41,370 nucleotides of DNA from NCBI GenBank assembly GCA_027485405.1, contig JAIXRB010000148.1, forward strand, positions 1-41,370. Reading direction: 5' to 3'. The stretch comes from Leptospiraceae bacterium. Its GTDB lineage: Bacteria; Spirochaetota; Leptospiria; Leptospirales; Leptospiraceae. The translations under genes and the position numbers were made by a program. Positions 22,600-30,743 of the stretch are shown piece by piece. The notes beneath the pieces are model-generated. The model saw only the letters and a program-made list of their open reading frames with translations. It ran no database searches and was not told the origin of the DNA. Position 1 is the stretch's first letter. Each line of letters opens with the position of its first letter.

Positions 22600-23754
22600 A
22601 TGGAAATGCAAACCGAAAGCAAAACTCTAGTCCCAAGTTTTCGAGAAGCAATTTGGTTTTGGTGTAAAATGGGATTTCTATCTTTCGGAGGTCCCGCAGG
22701 ACAGATTGCTATGATGTACAGCGAGCTAGTAGAAAAGAAAAAATGGATGGAAAACAAAGACTTTCAGTCCTGTTTGCAATTCTGTTTGCTATTGCCAGGC
22801 CCGGAAGCCATGCAGTTGGCAATCTACTTAGGCAATCGTCTGTTTGGCTACAGAGGCGGGGTTTTAGCTGGAGTATTCTTTGTTTTACCTTCTATTGTTA
22901 GCATAGCCCTACTATCTGTTTTATATTCTATGTTTGGAAAAGTGATTGGTTTTCAGAGTTTTTTGTTTGGGATGAAGCTAGGGGTCATTTCGATTTTACT
23001 TTTTTCCATAGCAAAGATGATAGAGAAATTCAAAAATTCTCTTTCTTCACCAACCCAAGAATCTGAAACTTCTCAAAGCTCAAAACTCCCTTCTTTCAGG
23101 GATTTGGCAATTGGATTTTTGCTGATTGCCTTGCCCTACTTCACAATGATTCTATTCGAAGTCTTGCCTATTTGGAAGCAAATGTCTGTTTTCTATTTCA
23201 AAACTGCTTTGATTACCTTTGGTGGAGCCTATGCGGTTTTGCCTTATGTTTCCCACCAAGTAGTCCATGTATTTTTTTGGTTAACCGAAGGTCAAGTATT
23301 AGATGCTTTGGCGCTGGGAGAAACAACTCCTGGACCCTTGATCATCGTTTTATCTTTTATTGGTTATATGACAACTTTTCAAAATGTAGCTCCAAATATA
23401 GGGACTGGGCTTTTAGGTCTATCTGTTGTTACATATTATTCTTTTTTACCTTCGTTTTTATTTGTCCTTTTTCTTTCTCCTTTTTACGAAGGGTTCCGAA
23501 ACCATCGCTGGTTTGTAATTTTGCCCAGGTTTCTGTTTCCCTTCATTTTACTGTTTTTATTGGGGCTGACCTGGCAATTGATCGACCACTGCTTGCAAAA
23601 CCTAGACTGGACAAACCTTATTTCCTATTGTTACATTCTTTCCGTCCTAGTTTGCCTATATCTCTTACTTAAAAAAAACATCGATGTGGTTTGGATTGTC
23701 CTGGGTTCCGGATTCATTGGGTTTACTTCCTCACAAATCTCCTTGCCCATCTAG
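22600..23754 (+). CDS. chrA: Chromate transporter family (CHR) protein
   Basis: The protein has 384 residues, with ATG at 22600 and an AAGGA ribosome site about 10 bp upstream. It is a two-domain CHR protein. The first half has FLSFGGPAGQIAMM near 27-40 and the LLPGPEAMQLA motif. The second half repeats this as ITFGGAYAVLPYV and GETTPGPLIIVLSFIGY. About ten membrane helices are predicted, and the usual length is about 390-400. The family exports chromate, though some members move other oxyanions or have no known substrate. The next gene, gmd, is 25 bp downstream but functionally unrelated. It is divergent from a possible anion porin. Confidence 0.92.
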   Translation: MEMQTESKTLVPSFREAIWFWCKMGFLSFGGPAGQIAMMYSELVEKKKWMENKDFQSCLQFCLLLPGPEAMQLAIYLGNRLFGYRGGVLAGVFFVLPSIVSIALLSVLYSMFGKVIGFQSFLFGMKLGVISILLFSIAKMIEKFKNSLSSPTQESETSQSSKLPSFRDLAIGFLLIALPYFTMILFEVLPIWKQMSVFYFKTALITFGGAYAVLPYVSHQVVHVFFWLTEGQVLDALALGETTPGPLIIVLSFIGYMTTFQNVAPNIGTGLLGLSVVTYYSFLPSFLFVLFLSPFYEGFRNHRWFVILPRFLFPFILLFLLGLTWQLIDHCLQNLDWTNLISYCYILSVLVCLYLLLKKNIDVVWIVLGSGFIGFTSSQISLPI

Positions 23755-23779
23755 ATTTTGTCTGAAAACTAGTTGAAAT

Positions 23780-24805
23780 ATGAAGAAAAAAGCCCTCATC
23801 ACTGGAATCACTGGCCAAGATGGCTCTTATTTGGCCGAATTGCTTTTAGAAAAGAACTACGAAGTTCACGGAATCGTTCGAAGAACTAGTCTTTTCAACC
23901 GAAATCGAATCGAGCACCTGCATTCCAATCCCAATCTCTTTTTACACTATGGAGATATGACTGACTCCTCCAATTTGAACCGAATCTTAGAAAAGATCCA
24001 GCCACTAGAGATTTATAATCTTGCGGCACAGTCCCATGTTCAGGTTTCATTTGAGGTTCCCGAATACACGGCTGAAGTAGACGGTGTAGGAACTTTAAGA
24101 ATTTTAGATGCCATAAAGCAAACAGGAATTAAGTCTCGGTTTTACCAAGCATCGACATCAGAATTGTATGGTTTGGTACAAGAAGTTCCTCAGACCGAAA
24201 AAACTCCCTTCTATCCTAGATCTCCCTATGCTGTGGCAAAACTCTATGCGTATTGGGCAGTTGTCAATTATCGGGAGGCTTACGGCTTGCATGCATCCAA
24301 CGGAATTCTCTTCAACCATGAATCCCCTAGAAGAGGTGAGACTTTTGTTACTAGAAAAATCACTCTCAGTGTAGCTGGTATCAAGGCTGGAACTCTCAAC
24401 CACCTAACTATGGGAAACATTGATGCAAAAAGAGATTGGGGTTTTGCAAAAGACTACGTGGAAATGATGTGGATGATGTTACAGCAAGACAAAGCTGACG
24501 ACTATGTTGTGGCAACAAATGAGACTCATACGGTTCGTGAGTTCATAGAAGAGTCTTTTAAGATAGCTGGACATACAATTGTTTGGGAAGGAAAGGATGA
24601 AAACGAAGTAGGAAAGGATGCGAAAACGGGAAAGATCCTAGTTAAAATCGACCCTAAATTCTTCCGTCCTACAGAAGTAGAGCTTCTGATTGGCAATCCC
24701 GCTAAGGCAAAAAAACAGTTAGGTTGGGAGCCGAAAGTGAAGTTCAAAGAATTGGTTAAGATTATGACAGAAGCTGATTTAGCTGGTGTTGGGATTAAGG
24801 TCTAA
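23780..24805 (+). CDS. gmd: GDP-mannose 4,6-dehydratase
   Basis: The protein has 341 residues from ATG at 23780. It is an extended short-chain dehydrogenase with the NADP motif TGITGQDGSYLAELL at residues 8-22, the VRRTSLFNR loop, the Ser/Thr of ASTSELYG, and the catalytic YAVAK (YxxxK). FNHESPRRGETFVTRKI is a near-invariant Gmd substrate motif. It turns GDP-mannose into GDP-4-keto-6-deoxymannose, the precursor of GDP-fucose, rhamnose or perosamine used in LPS. No reductase or aminotransferase gene (fcl, rmd, per) is next to it, so the following step is encoded elsewhere. A strong hairpin follows 8 bp after the stop. Confidence 0.96.
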   Translation: MKKKALITGITGQDGSYLAELLLEKNYEVHGIVRRTSLFNRNRIEHLHSNPNLFLHYGDMTDSSNLNRILEKIQPLEIYNLAAQSHVQVSFEVPEYTAEVDGVGTLRILDAIKQTGIKSRFYQASTSELYGLVQEVPQTEKTPFYPRSPYAVAKLYAYWAVVNYREAYGLHASNGILFNHESPRRGETFVTRKITLSVAGIKAGTLNHLTMGNIDAKRDWGFAKDYVEMMWMMLQQDKADDYVVATNETHTVREFIEESFKIAGHTIVWEGKDENEVGKDAKTGKILVKIDPKFFRPTEVELLIGNPAKAKKQLGWEPKVKFKELVKIMTEADLAGVGIKV

Positions 24806-24812
24806 TAATAAA

Positions 24813-24837
24813 AAGACCTACCAAAGAGGTAGGTCTT
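24813..24837. terminator. Bidirectional intrinsic terminator between gmd and STAS gene
   Basis: AAGACCTACC (24813-24822), loop AAAGA, GGTAGGTCTT (24828-24837) form a perfect 10-bp stem between two convergent genes. On the minus strand the stem is followed by a T-rich tract (TTTATTATTA), so it should stop the STAS transcript well. On the plus strand a weaker GAGTGCTTTTCTT follows. A third copy of the arm, AGGTCT at 24798-24803, overlaps the gmd stop and could pair with the left arm instead. Confidence 0.8.
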
Positions 24838-24877
24838 GAGTGCTTTTCTTGAAATAATTGAAATTGAAAATAAATAC

Positions 24878-25183
24878 TTAGAGCCCGAAAAACTGATCCA
24901 GCATCAATTTCTTAAGTGTTTCTTTCAATTTGTCTTGGATGTTGATGATTTTTACCGTCATTTTCTTTTCGTCTGCTTTGTTCTTGAAAGAAAGTAGACG
25001 AGAGATACCTAGAGAGCTCACAATCACTACCTTCTCCATGTCCAGCTGAACATCTTTCACAGGTTTTTCCAAAACGGCGTTGAGAGTATCTCGCAATTCA
25101 GGAGAGTTTCCATCCAAAATCTGCTCCAGAAATTTGATCTTTAAGGTGGAACCGCTTTCTTCTATGACAATTTTTTCGCTCAT
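24878..25183 (-). CDS. STAS-domain protein (anti-sigma factor antagonist type)
   Basis: The protein has 101 residues, with ATG at 25183 and an AGGA ribosome site. It is a single STAS domain with the expected strand-helix order. The phosphorylatable-Ser motif region reads VIVSSLGISRLL, like the D-S-S-G-I motif of SpoIIAA, except that Val replaces the usual Asp before Ser-Ser. Such proteins bind anti-sigma kinases and release a sigma factor when unphosphorylated. No partner kinase or phosphatase gene is adjacent. It lies 49 bp after the dual-cNMP regulator gene and may be co-transcribed with it. Confidence 0.87.
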   Translation of the reverse strand: MSEKIVIEESGSTLKIKFLEQILDGNSPELRDTLNAVLEKPVKDVQLDMEKVVIVSSLGISRLLSFKNKADEKKMTVKIINIQDKLKETLKKLMLDQFFGL

Positions 25184-25232
25184 GCTGATCCTATATGACG
25201 TTATTTTAGTCGAATTTTTGACAAGTAAAAAC

Positions 25233-26441
25233 TTATTTCTTTCTAAGTTTATTGTCTAGGCTCACTTTCTTGTGATAGAACTGAACCAGTTTTTCAAGTT
25301 CAGCAAGATCGGAGCAAACAATCTTTCCTAAGTCCAGACGAATGTACTTGTTCTGTTTCATGATGTCCGCAAGAAGGAGTTCGTCTTTTGGATCTGTCAA
25401 ACCCACCATTTTCAATAGGTCTTTACTCCCCAATTGAAAGTTGTAAGTACCTTTTGGGGCAATTTTGACCCGATTTTTCTCGAGTTGCATCATTAGTGTA
25501 TCAACAATTCGAGCAGTAGGATCTTTCAAGAGAAGGTTTGCCAACTGTTTGTACGCAATCCAAATTCGCTCAGAAAGTAGAGTGATTAAACGAGTTGCTA
25601 GTTGGGGCTGAGCCTTTACCATACCTTCAAAGTTAGCTTTGCTGATTGCTAAAAGTTCAACTTCTCCAAATGCCACAGCCGATGCCGAACGTGGCTTGTT
25701 GTCCAAGATTGCCATTTCACCAAAGATGTCTCCAGTTTGCAAAACAGCTAACATAACTTCGTTGCTATTAACGATTTTCGAGATTTTCACCTTTCCTTGT
25801 TGAATGATGAACAACTCTTTACCAGGCTCGTGCTCGCAAAAAATAGTTTCGTTGTCTTGGTAAAATCGATTGAATTTAGTATAATCTATCGGTGGGCCTT
25901 GAAAAGGCTGGTTGCTGGTTTGCAACCTCATCTTTGTTTGCGGAACGAATTCGCCATTTGGAACATGTTTAAGGTAACTTTGGTAAGCAAAGGTGGCATG
26001 CCCAGTGTTTCCCTGTTGAAAATAATACTCACCAATTTGAAACAACTCGTTCGGATCTTCCTCTGCCGCATCCCGGAAAGACATCCGAGTAATCGTTGTG
26101 TCGAACTGGCGCAGTTTCATTGAGAAAAAACGGATGATGTTCATTGCAACGGCAGTTGATTTTTGGATCAGAGTTCCGAATTGGTCATAACTGACCGAGA
26201 TAAGAGAAACGTTTGTTAAAGAAAGAGCTGATTCGATTTGCGGATGCTGGCTCATTGCCGCAACAACTCCGAAAAAGTCTCCTGGTCCAAGAACTTGGTT
26301 TGGGTCTTCGCCGACTACAGCAGTCTCTCTGGATACTCGCACTTTTCCCTCGCGAATAATAAAGAAATTACTCACTTCTTTTTTACCCTCTACAATGATG
26401 TAGGAGTTCGCGGGGAAAGTTACCATTTGAAAGAATGACAT
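25233..26441 (-). CDS. Regulator with two cNMP-binding domains
   Basis: The protein has 402 residues from ATG at 26441. A first cNMP-type beta-barrel lies at about 5-115. A helical linker with a TPR-like hairpin follows (about 128-165, ELFQIGEYYFQQGNTGHATFA). A second cNMP domain lies at about 185-300. The C-terminal 100 residues are helical and may be a divergent Crp-like winged helix. The second domain has an intact phosphate-binding cassette, GEMAILDNKPRSASA, with the key Glu and Arg. The first reads GVVAAMSQHPQIESA, losing both, so only one domain should bind cAMP or cGMP. A good promoter lies upstream. Such proteins may control transcription or act as cytoplasmic adaptors. Confidence 0.87.
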   Translation of the reverse strand: MSFFQMVTFPANSYIIVEGKKEVSNFFIIREGKVRVSRETAVVGEDPNQVLGPGDFFGVVAAMSQHPQIESALSLTNVSLISVSYDQFGTLIQKSTAVAMNIIRFFSMKLRQFDTTITRMSFRDAAEEDPNELFQIGEYYFQQGNTGHATFAYQSYLKHVPNGEFVPQTKMRLQTSNQPFQGPPIDYTKFNRFYQDNETIFCEHEPGKELFIIQQGKVKISKIVNSNEVMLAVLQTGDIFGEMAILDNKPRSASAVAFGEVELLAISKANFEGMVKAQPQLATRLITLLSERIWIAYKQLANLLLKDPTARIVDTLMMQLEKNRVKIAPKGTYNFQLGSKDLLKMVGLTDPKDELLLADIMKQNKYIRLDLGKIVCSDLAELEKLVQFYHKKVSLDNKLRKK

Positions 26442-26479
26442 TGTTTTTGTTTCTACTTCGAGGTCTAGACTTCGTACCT

Positions 26480-26507
26480 ATTTTACTATCGGAAAGGCAG
26501 TTGGCAA
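26480..26507 (-). promoter_or_regulatory. Sigma-70-like promoter of the dual-cNMP gene
   Basis: On the minus strand, TTGCCA (26507-26502, 5 of 6 to consensus) and TAAAAT (26485-26480, 5 of 6) are separated by 16 bp. They lie 38 bp before the ATG at 26441, inside the 84-bp gap after the TPR gene. This is the best-looking housekeeping promoter in the window. Confidence 0.6.
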
Positions 26508-26525
26508 ATCTTTCCTAGTTTTCCT

Positions 26526-27026
26526 CTATTTTTCATTTTCCTTTAAAATTTGTAATTGTTTCATTTCTAGCTCAGCTTCTTGGACAATTCGAGAAGAATA
26601 GTGATTTTTTGTTATGTCTAAAAATATGTCTTGTGCCTCTTCTTCCCTTCCCATTTTTACAAGTGCCTTTGCAGATTCTAAGTAAGAAGCAAGACCTGCT
26701 TCAGTGTGGGGAAAGTCCTTATAAATCTGGAGTTCATTTTTTGCAAGTGCCCTAGTGTCTCTGAGCTTTAAATACGCTTTTGAAAGCAGCTTTCTTGCGT
26801 CCATTTCTCTGGGATGTCGGAATGTTTGGGTCAAAAACAATTTCAATTCTTGCACACAACGCTCGTACTTGCGGTCAACAAAACTATCTTCCGCTTTTTT
26901 CCAAAGAAGCTCACCTTGTTTCTCTTGTTCGATCTGAAACACTTTGCCAATTTTATCTTCTTCAGAATACAGATTCGCAGAAAAGAGCAAACAACATGCG
27001 AACATAAGAAGTATATTCTGTCTCAT
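26526..27026 (-). CDS. Exported TPR-repeat protein
   Basis: The protein has 166 residues. ATG at 27026 begins a normal signal peptide (RQNILLMFACCLLFSANLYS, about 2-21); the frame can open earlier at a TTG (27065), but this would bury the leader. The mature part is helical with two to three tetratricopeptide-like hairpins, for example AEDSFVDRKYERCVQELKLF, DARKLLSKAYLKLRD and ESAKALVKMGREEEAQDIF. This is the style of YbgF/CpoB or BamD-type periplasmic helpers. It follows the Nudix gene by 43 bp. The partner is unknown. Confidence 0.8.
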   Translation of the reverse strand: MRQNILLMFACCLLFSANLYSEEDKIGKVFQIEQEKQGELLWKKAEDSFVDRKYERCVQELKLFLTQTFRHPREMDARKLLSKAYLKLRDTRALAKNELQIYKDFPHTEAGLASYLESAKALVKMGREEEAQDIFLDITKNHYSSRIVQEAELEMKQLQILKENEK

Positions 27027-27069
27027 AAGTCCATCATCGAACGATTTTAGGGGAAAAAAGAGCAAAAAT

Positions 27070-27699
27070 CTACAGGAGTTTTGGATTTAAAAAAGGTGGT
27101 TGGGGGAGATTTGGAGAAACAAGTTTCGGAAGTCTGTTGAAATTTGCATAACTTCTTAAGAATCGAACCAAGAGATCGCAGGTTGCACCCCAAAGCAATC
27201 CTTCCGGCAAATCAAAGTAAAAGATTAGCTGTTCTGGGCTTCTTTTAGGTACAACCAAGGCGAAAAATGGGACATCTTGCAAAGTGGCTAAGGGCAAAAG
27301 GATCGTCATTTCTACTTCTCTGGGATCTGTTTGGAAGAGAAAATTGCCTTGGTAGGTTGCCACAAAAGGTGTTATATGAAAACCAGTTTTTGTTTCATAC
27401 CCTTCCCAACGTCCATGCACTTTCAAATGAGCGGGATCAGACCCCATTTCCTCTTTCCATTCTCGCAAAGCACAATCTAAAATGGAACTGTCCGATTTGT
27501 CCAAAGTTCCGCCTGGAAAGCTGATTTGACCTGGGTGGGATTTGAGGTTTGAAGACCTTTTGGTGAGAATGACTCCATCGGTTTCAGAGTTATGAGAGAA
27601 AAAAGGCATAATCACTGAAGAGAGCCTTTCGGGTGTTTTTGGGAGTGAAGTCCAATCTCGGGAAAGGTCAGATTCAAACAAAGATGGTATGATTTTCAA
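27070..27699 (-). CDS. Nudix hydrolase, CoA pyrophosphatase (NudL/YeaB-like)
   Basis: The protein has 209 residues. TTG at 27699 overlaps the TGA of the upstream RNase D gene (TTGA). The UPF0035-type signature VILTKRSSNLKSHPGQ with SFPGG is intact. It runs into a Nudix box ending ALREWKEEMGS, which holds the catalytic REWKEE. This pair of motifs marks the family that cleaves coenzyme A and its derivatives to 4'-phosphopantetheine and 3',5'-ADP. It is cytoplasmic and needs magnesium or manganese. Coupling to an RNase D-like nuclease has no obvious metabolic link. Confidence 0.9.
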   Translation of the reverse strand: MKIIPSLFESDLSRDWTSLPKTPERLSSVIMPFFSHNSETDGVILTKRSSNLKSHPGQISFPGGTLDKSDSSILDCALREWKEEMGSDPAHLKVHGRWEGYETKTGFHITPFVATYQGNFLFQTDPREVEMTILLPLATLQDVPFFALVVPKRSPEQLIFYFDLPEGLLWGATCDLLVRFLRSYANFNRLPKLVSPNLPQPPFLNPKLL

Positions 27700-28895
27700 T
27701 CTCTGTTCGGGTTCCTCTTGGCAAAGAAAGCTTCTTTGGAACGAATAGGAGTCAATCTACCAACCATTTGGTCATAATTTTCGCCACGCAAGGCGGCTAA
27801 AATGGAAGGACTATAGTTGTCCGATTTCCAATCAGAAAAAATTTTCAGTGCTTTTATTTCCTCTGCCGAACTTACCTTGGCACGGATTAATTGGATTAGT
27901 TGACGATTCGATGGCAGAAGAGAATGTTCCATTCTTCTGCTTCGCATAACTTTCAATCTCCATTTTTTTAGAATCTGAAATTTCTGATCTTCTTCTTCAT
28001 TTAGGTCTTCACCATGCCTTTTTGAAAGCTCTGATGCCTCAATTGGATCCGCGTATTCCTGAATTAAAAGCTTATAAATTTCTTCTCCATCTTTTTTCCC
28101 GAACCATTCTAAACACTTTTCTAGTTTAGGTTCTTCTTTGACGGATTGCGAGAGCTTTTCGTTGTTAAACACACGAAAGGCGGCTTTGTTTTGTCTCTTC
28201 GCTTTTTCGTCTCGGTATTTCAAAAGTTCCAGAATCTTTCGACGCTCTAAAGGCGTAAAATTCAGAATGTCCGGGAATTTTGCCAATGAAAATCCTTCAG
28301 ATTCCTTTGCTACAAACTCTTCTTTGGCAAAAAAATCAAATTCCGACTTCGCCTCTTCGTATAATGTACGTTTTTTTAGATCTTCTTCCATTTTTTTCCA
28401 AATGGATTCTAAGTATGCTGTGTCCAGCGCCGCATACCTGAGCTGTTGGATTTGGAGAGGTCTTATTTCCCAATTGGATTTTTGCTCAACTTTTGAAAGG
28501 GAAACTTTATGGAAAAATTCGACTAGATAGGCCAAGGAGCTCTGTTCCATCGCAAGAAGTCTTGAGCTGATCATTGTGTCCGCAACATTCTGAAATCGAA
28601 ATTGAAAATCGCGCTTAAGAGCTTTCAAATCATCCGTTGCCGAATGAAAAATTTTTAAAATGCTGGGATTGTCAAATAGAGCCCCCAATCCTGCGAGATT
28701 TTGGATCTTGATGGGATCAAAAATATAGTTTTTACCATGGGAAGTGATTTGGATTAAGCAAACCTTCGGGTAATACGTGTAGTATCCTGAGGATTCAGTG
28801 TCGATACTGAGCACTTCTGATTGCTTTAGGTTGAGCAAAGCAAGTTCGAGTGCTTTTGCAGTATCTACCAGAATGTAATCGGAATTGATTTGCAT
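27696..28895 (-). CDS. rnd: RNase D-like 3'-5' exoribonuclease with HRDC domain
   Basis: The protein has 399 residues from ATG at 28895. The DEDDy exonuclease domain (about 1-190) shows motif I in LSIDTESSGYY (D and E), motif II in HSATDDLKAL, and motif III in YAALDTAYLESIW (Y and D). An HRDC domain follows (about 210-290, RDEKAKRQNKAAFRVFNNE) and a second helical HRDC-like part ends the chain. RNase D trims tRNA and small RNA 3' ends. The usual length is about 375. It is divergent from purF with 41 bp between. On its strand a perfect TTGACA (28929-28924) lies upstream, but the matching -10 is poor. Confidence 0.92.
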   Translation of the reverse strand: MQINSDYILVDTAKALELALLNLKQSEVLSIDTESSGYYTYYPKVCLIQITSHGKNYIFDPIKIQNLAGLGALFDNPSILKIFHSATDDLKALKRDFQFRFQNVADTMISSRLLAMEQSSLAYLVEFFHKVSLSKVEQKSNWEIRPLQIQQLRYAALDTAYLESIWKKMEEDLKKRTLYEEAKSEFDFFAKEEFVAKESEGFSLAKFPDILNFTPLERRKILELLKYRDEKAKRQNKAAFRVFNNEKLSQSVKEEPKLEKCLEWFGKKDGEEIYKLLIQEYADPIEASELSKRHGEDLNEEEDQKFQILKKWRLKVMRSRRMEHSLLPSNRQLIQLIRAKVSSAEEIKALKIFSDWKSDNYSPSILAALRGENYDQMVGRLTPIRSKEAFFAKRNPNRD

Positions 28896-28936
28896 CTAAT
28901 TGAGATTGCCGAAATACTGCAAATGTCAATCTAGCA

Positions 28937-30364
28937 ATGATTCTTTCTTCTGACAAACCAAAAGAAGAGTGTGCCATTTTCGGCATCTTCAACAGCAAAG
29001 AAGCCGCCAATTTCACGTACTTAGGTCTTTACTCGATGCAACACCGAGGACAAGAGTCCAGCGGAATCGTGTCCAGCGATACAGTACACCTCTATCGCTA
29101 CGCAAATATGGGCTTAGTTGCTAATATCTTCACCCAATCCAAAATCAAAGAGCTAATTGGAGAGGCGGCAATCGGGCACAACCGGTATTCTACAACGGGA
29201 GCTAGTTTTTTAAAGAATGCCCAGCCCATTCGGGTAGAATCCCACCTCGGTCCTATTGCCCTAGCCCATAACGGAAATTTAGTCAACTCTTGGGACATTC
29301 GAACTCGATTAGAAAAAACCGGCTCCATCTTTCAGACCACAATTGATTCTGAAGTCATTGTCCATTTGATGGCAAAAAGCTCTCAAACTGATATTTTGCA
29401 GGCATTATGCGAGTCGTTGAATCAAGTAAGAGGTGCCTATTCGCTTTTAGTATTAACTCCGCGTTATCTGGTTGCCGTTCGAGATCCGAACGGTTTTCGC
29501 CCACTCGTAATGGGAAAAAGAAAAGATGGGGCAATCGTTTTTGCATCCGAAACTTGTGCTTTTGATATCACTGAAACAGACTACATTCGAGACGTTGCTC
29601 CAGGGGAAATGGTTGTTGTGGATCATACTGGAATTCGTTCTCTTTTTCCTTTTCCAAAAGCAAAGCCTAGCCTCTGCATCTTTGAATACATTTACTTTGC
29701 TAGACCCGATTCCGATATTTTCGAAGAATCTGTTTACAAAGTTCGTAAATCATTGGGAAAACAATTGGCAAAAGTTTTGCCTGTTGATGCCGATGTGGTG
29801 ATCCCAGTACCTGATTCAGCTAACATTGCGGCACTGGGTTACAGCGAAGAGTCAAAAATTCCATACCAATCAGGGCTGGTTCGTTCGCATTACATCGGAC
29901 GTACGTTTATAGAGCCAGACCAAAGAATCCGAGACTTTGGAGCCAAAATCAAATACAATGTTGTCAAAGAAGTTGTGAAAGGCAAAAGGGTTATCATCAT
30001 AGATGATTCAATTATGCGAGGAACTACCAGCCGAAAGATAATCAAAATGATCCGAAATGCAGGAGCTACAGAGATCCATTTTCGGGTTTCGGCACCACCT
30101 ACCATTTCACCCTGCTTCTATGGAATTGACATTCCAACACATAACGAATTAATTGCGGCTACTCATACCTTGGAAGAAATAAAGAAATATCTTAGAGTAG
30201 ACTCAATCGCATATTTAACATTAGATGCTATGAACGAAGCAGTAAAAGGTCACAAAGGTGGTGGCTTTTGCGACGCTTGTTTTACTGCAAAGTATCCTGT
30301 CGCTTTTCAGGACCACGCTGGAAATCAAAAATCCCTTTTTTCTGAATATGCGGTAGAAGAATAA
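28937..30364 (+). CDS. purF: Amidophosphoribosyltransferase
   Basis: The protein has 475 residues from ATG at 28937. An 11-residue propeptide ends in Glu-Glu just before Cys12, which becomes the N-terminal nucleophile of the glutaminase domain; CAIFGIF and QHRGQESSGI follow. The PRPP loop VIIIDDSIMRGTTS marks the transferase domain. Cysteines in PSLCIFEY, SPCFYG and GFCDACF match the four ligands of the iron-sulfur cluster in the Bacillus-type enzyme, so this is the [4Fe-4S], oxygen-sensitive form. It makes phosphoribosylamine, the first step of purine synthesis. queD follows 4 bp after its stop, forming a purF-queD-queC operon. Confidence 0.96.
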   Translation: MILSSDKPKEECAIFGIFNSKEAANFTYLGLYSMQHRGQESSGIVSSDTVHLYRYANMGLVANIFTQSKIKELIGEAAIGHNRYSTTGASFLKNAQPIRVESHLGPIALAHNGNLVNSWDIRTRLEKTGSIFQTTIDSEVIVHLMAKSSQTDILQALCESLNQVRGAYSLLVLTPRYLVAVRDPNGFRPLVMGKRKDGAIVFASETCAFDITETDYIRDVAPGEMVVVDHTGIRSLFPFPKAKPSLCIFEYIYFARPDSDIFEESVYKVRKSLGKQLAKVLPVDADVVIPVPDSANIAALGYSEESKIPYQSGLVRSHYIGRTFIEPDQRIRDFGAKIKYNVVKEVVKGKRVIIIDDSIMRGTTSRKIIKMIRNAGATEIHFRVSAPPTISPCFYGIDIPTHNELIAATHTLEEIKKYLRVDSIAYLTLDAMNEAVKGHKGGGFCDACFTAKYPVAFQDHAGNQKSLFSEYAVEE

Positions 30365-30368
30365 GCAA

Positions 30369-30743
30369 ATGGAAGAATTAGAGCTCTCCAAAACCTTTGG
30401 GTTTGAGGCGGCTCATTACTTGCCGAACGTGCCCATTGGTCACAAATGCAAGCGAATGCACGGTCACAGTTTCCGATTCTCCGTAGTTCTGAAAGGTGAA
30501 TTAGACCCAGTGACCGGTTGGATCATGGATTTTGCCGAATTAAAAGAAATTGTAAAACCAATAATCGAAGAACATTTAGATCACTACGTTTTAAACGACG
30601 TACCAGGTTTGGAAAACCCGACCAGTGAACGAATTGCAATTTGGCTTTGGAACAAAATAAAACCAGAGCTTCCTCTCCTAGACAAAATCATAGTTTATGA
30701 AACTTGCACAAGTTCTTGTGTGTATCGAGGACCCAGCCATTAA
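30369..30743 (+). CDS. queD: 6-carboxy-5,6,7,8-tetrahydropterin synthase
   Basis: The protein has 124 residues from ATG at 30369. The zinc His residues are seen in FEAAHYLPN and the HGHSF motif, with the catalytic Cys in GHKCKRMHGH, the DFAELK motif, and the Glu near the C-terminus in VYETCTSSC. This is the QueD branch of the PTPS family, which converts dihydroneopterin triphosphate to carboxytetrahydropterin for queuosine. The next gene is queC. queE and queF are not in the window. Confidence 0.94.
   Translation: MEELELSKTFGFEAAHYLPNVPIGHKCKRMHGHSFRFSVVLKGELDPVTGWIMDFAELKEIVKPIIEEHLDHYVLNDVPGLENPTSERIAIWLWNKIKPELPLLDKIIVYETCTSSCVYRGPSH

Noticed and set aside
30365..30368. preQ1 riboswitch before queD-queC
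   Set aside because: Only 4 bp separate purF from queD, so there is no room for an aptamer.
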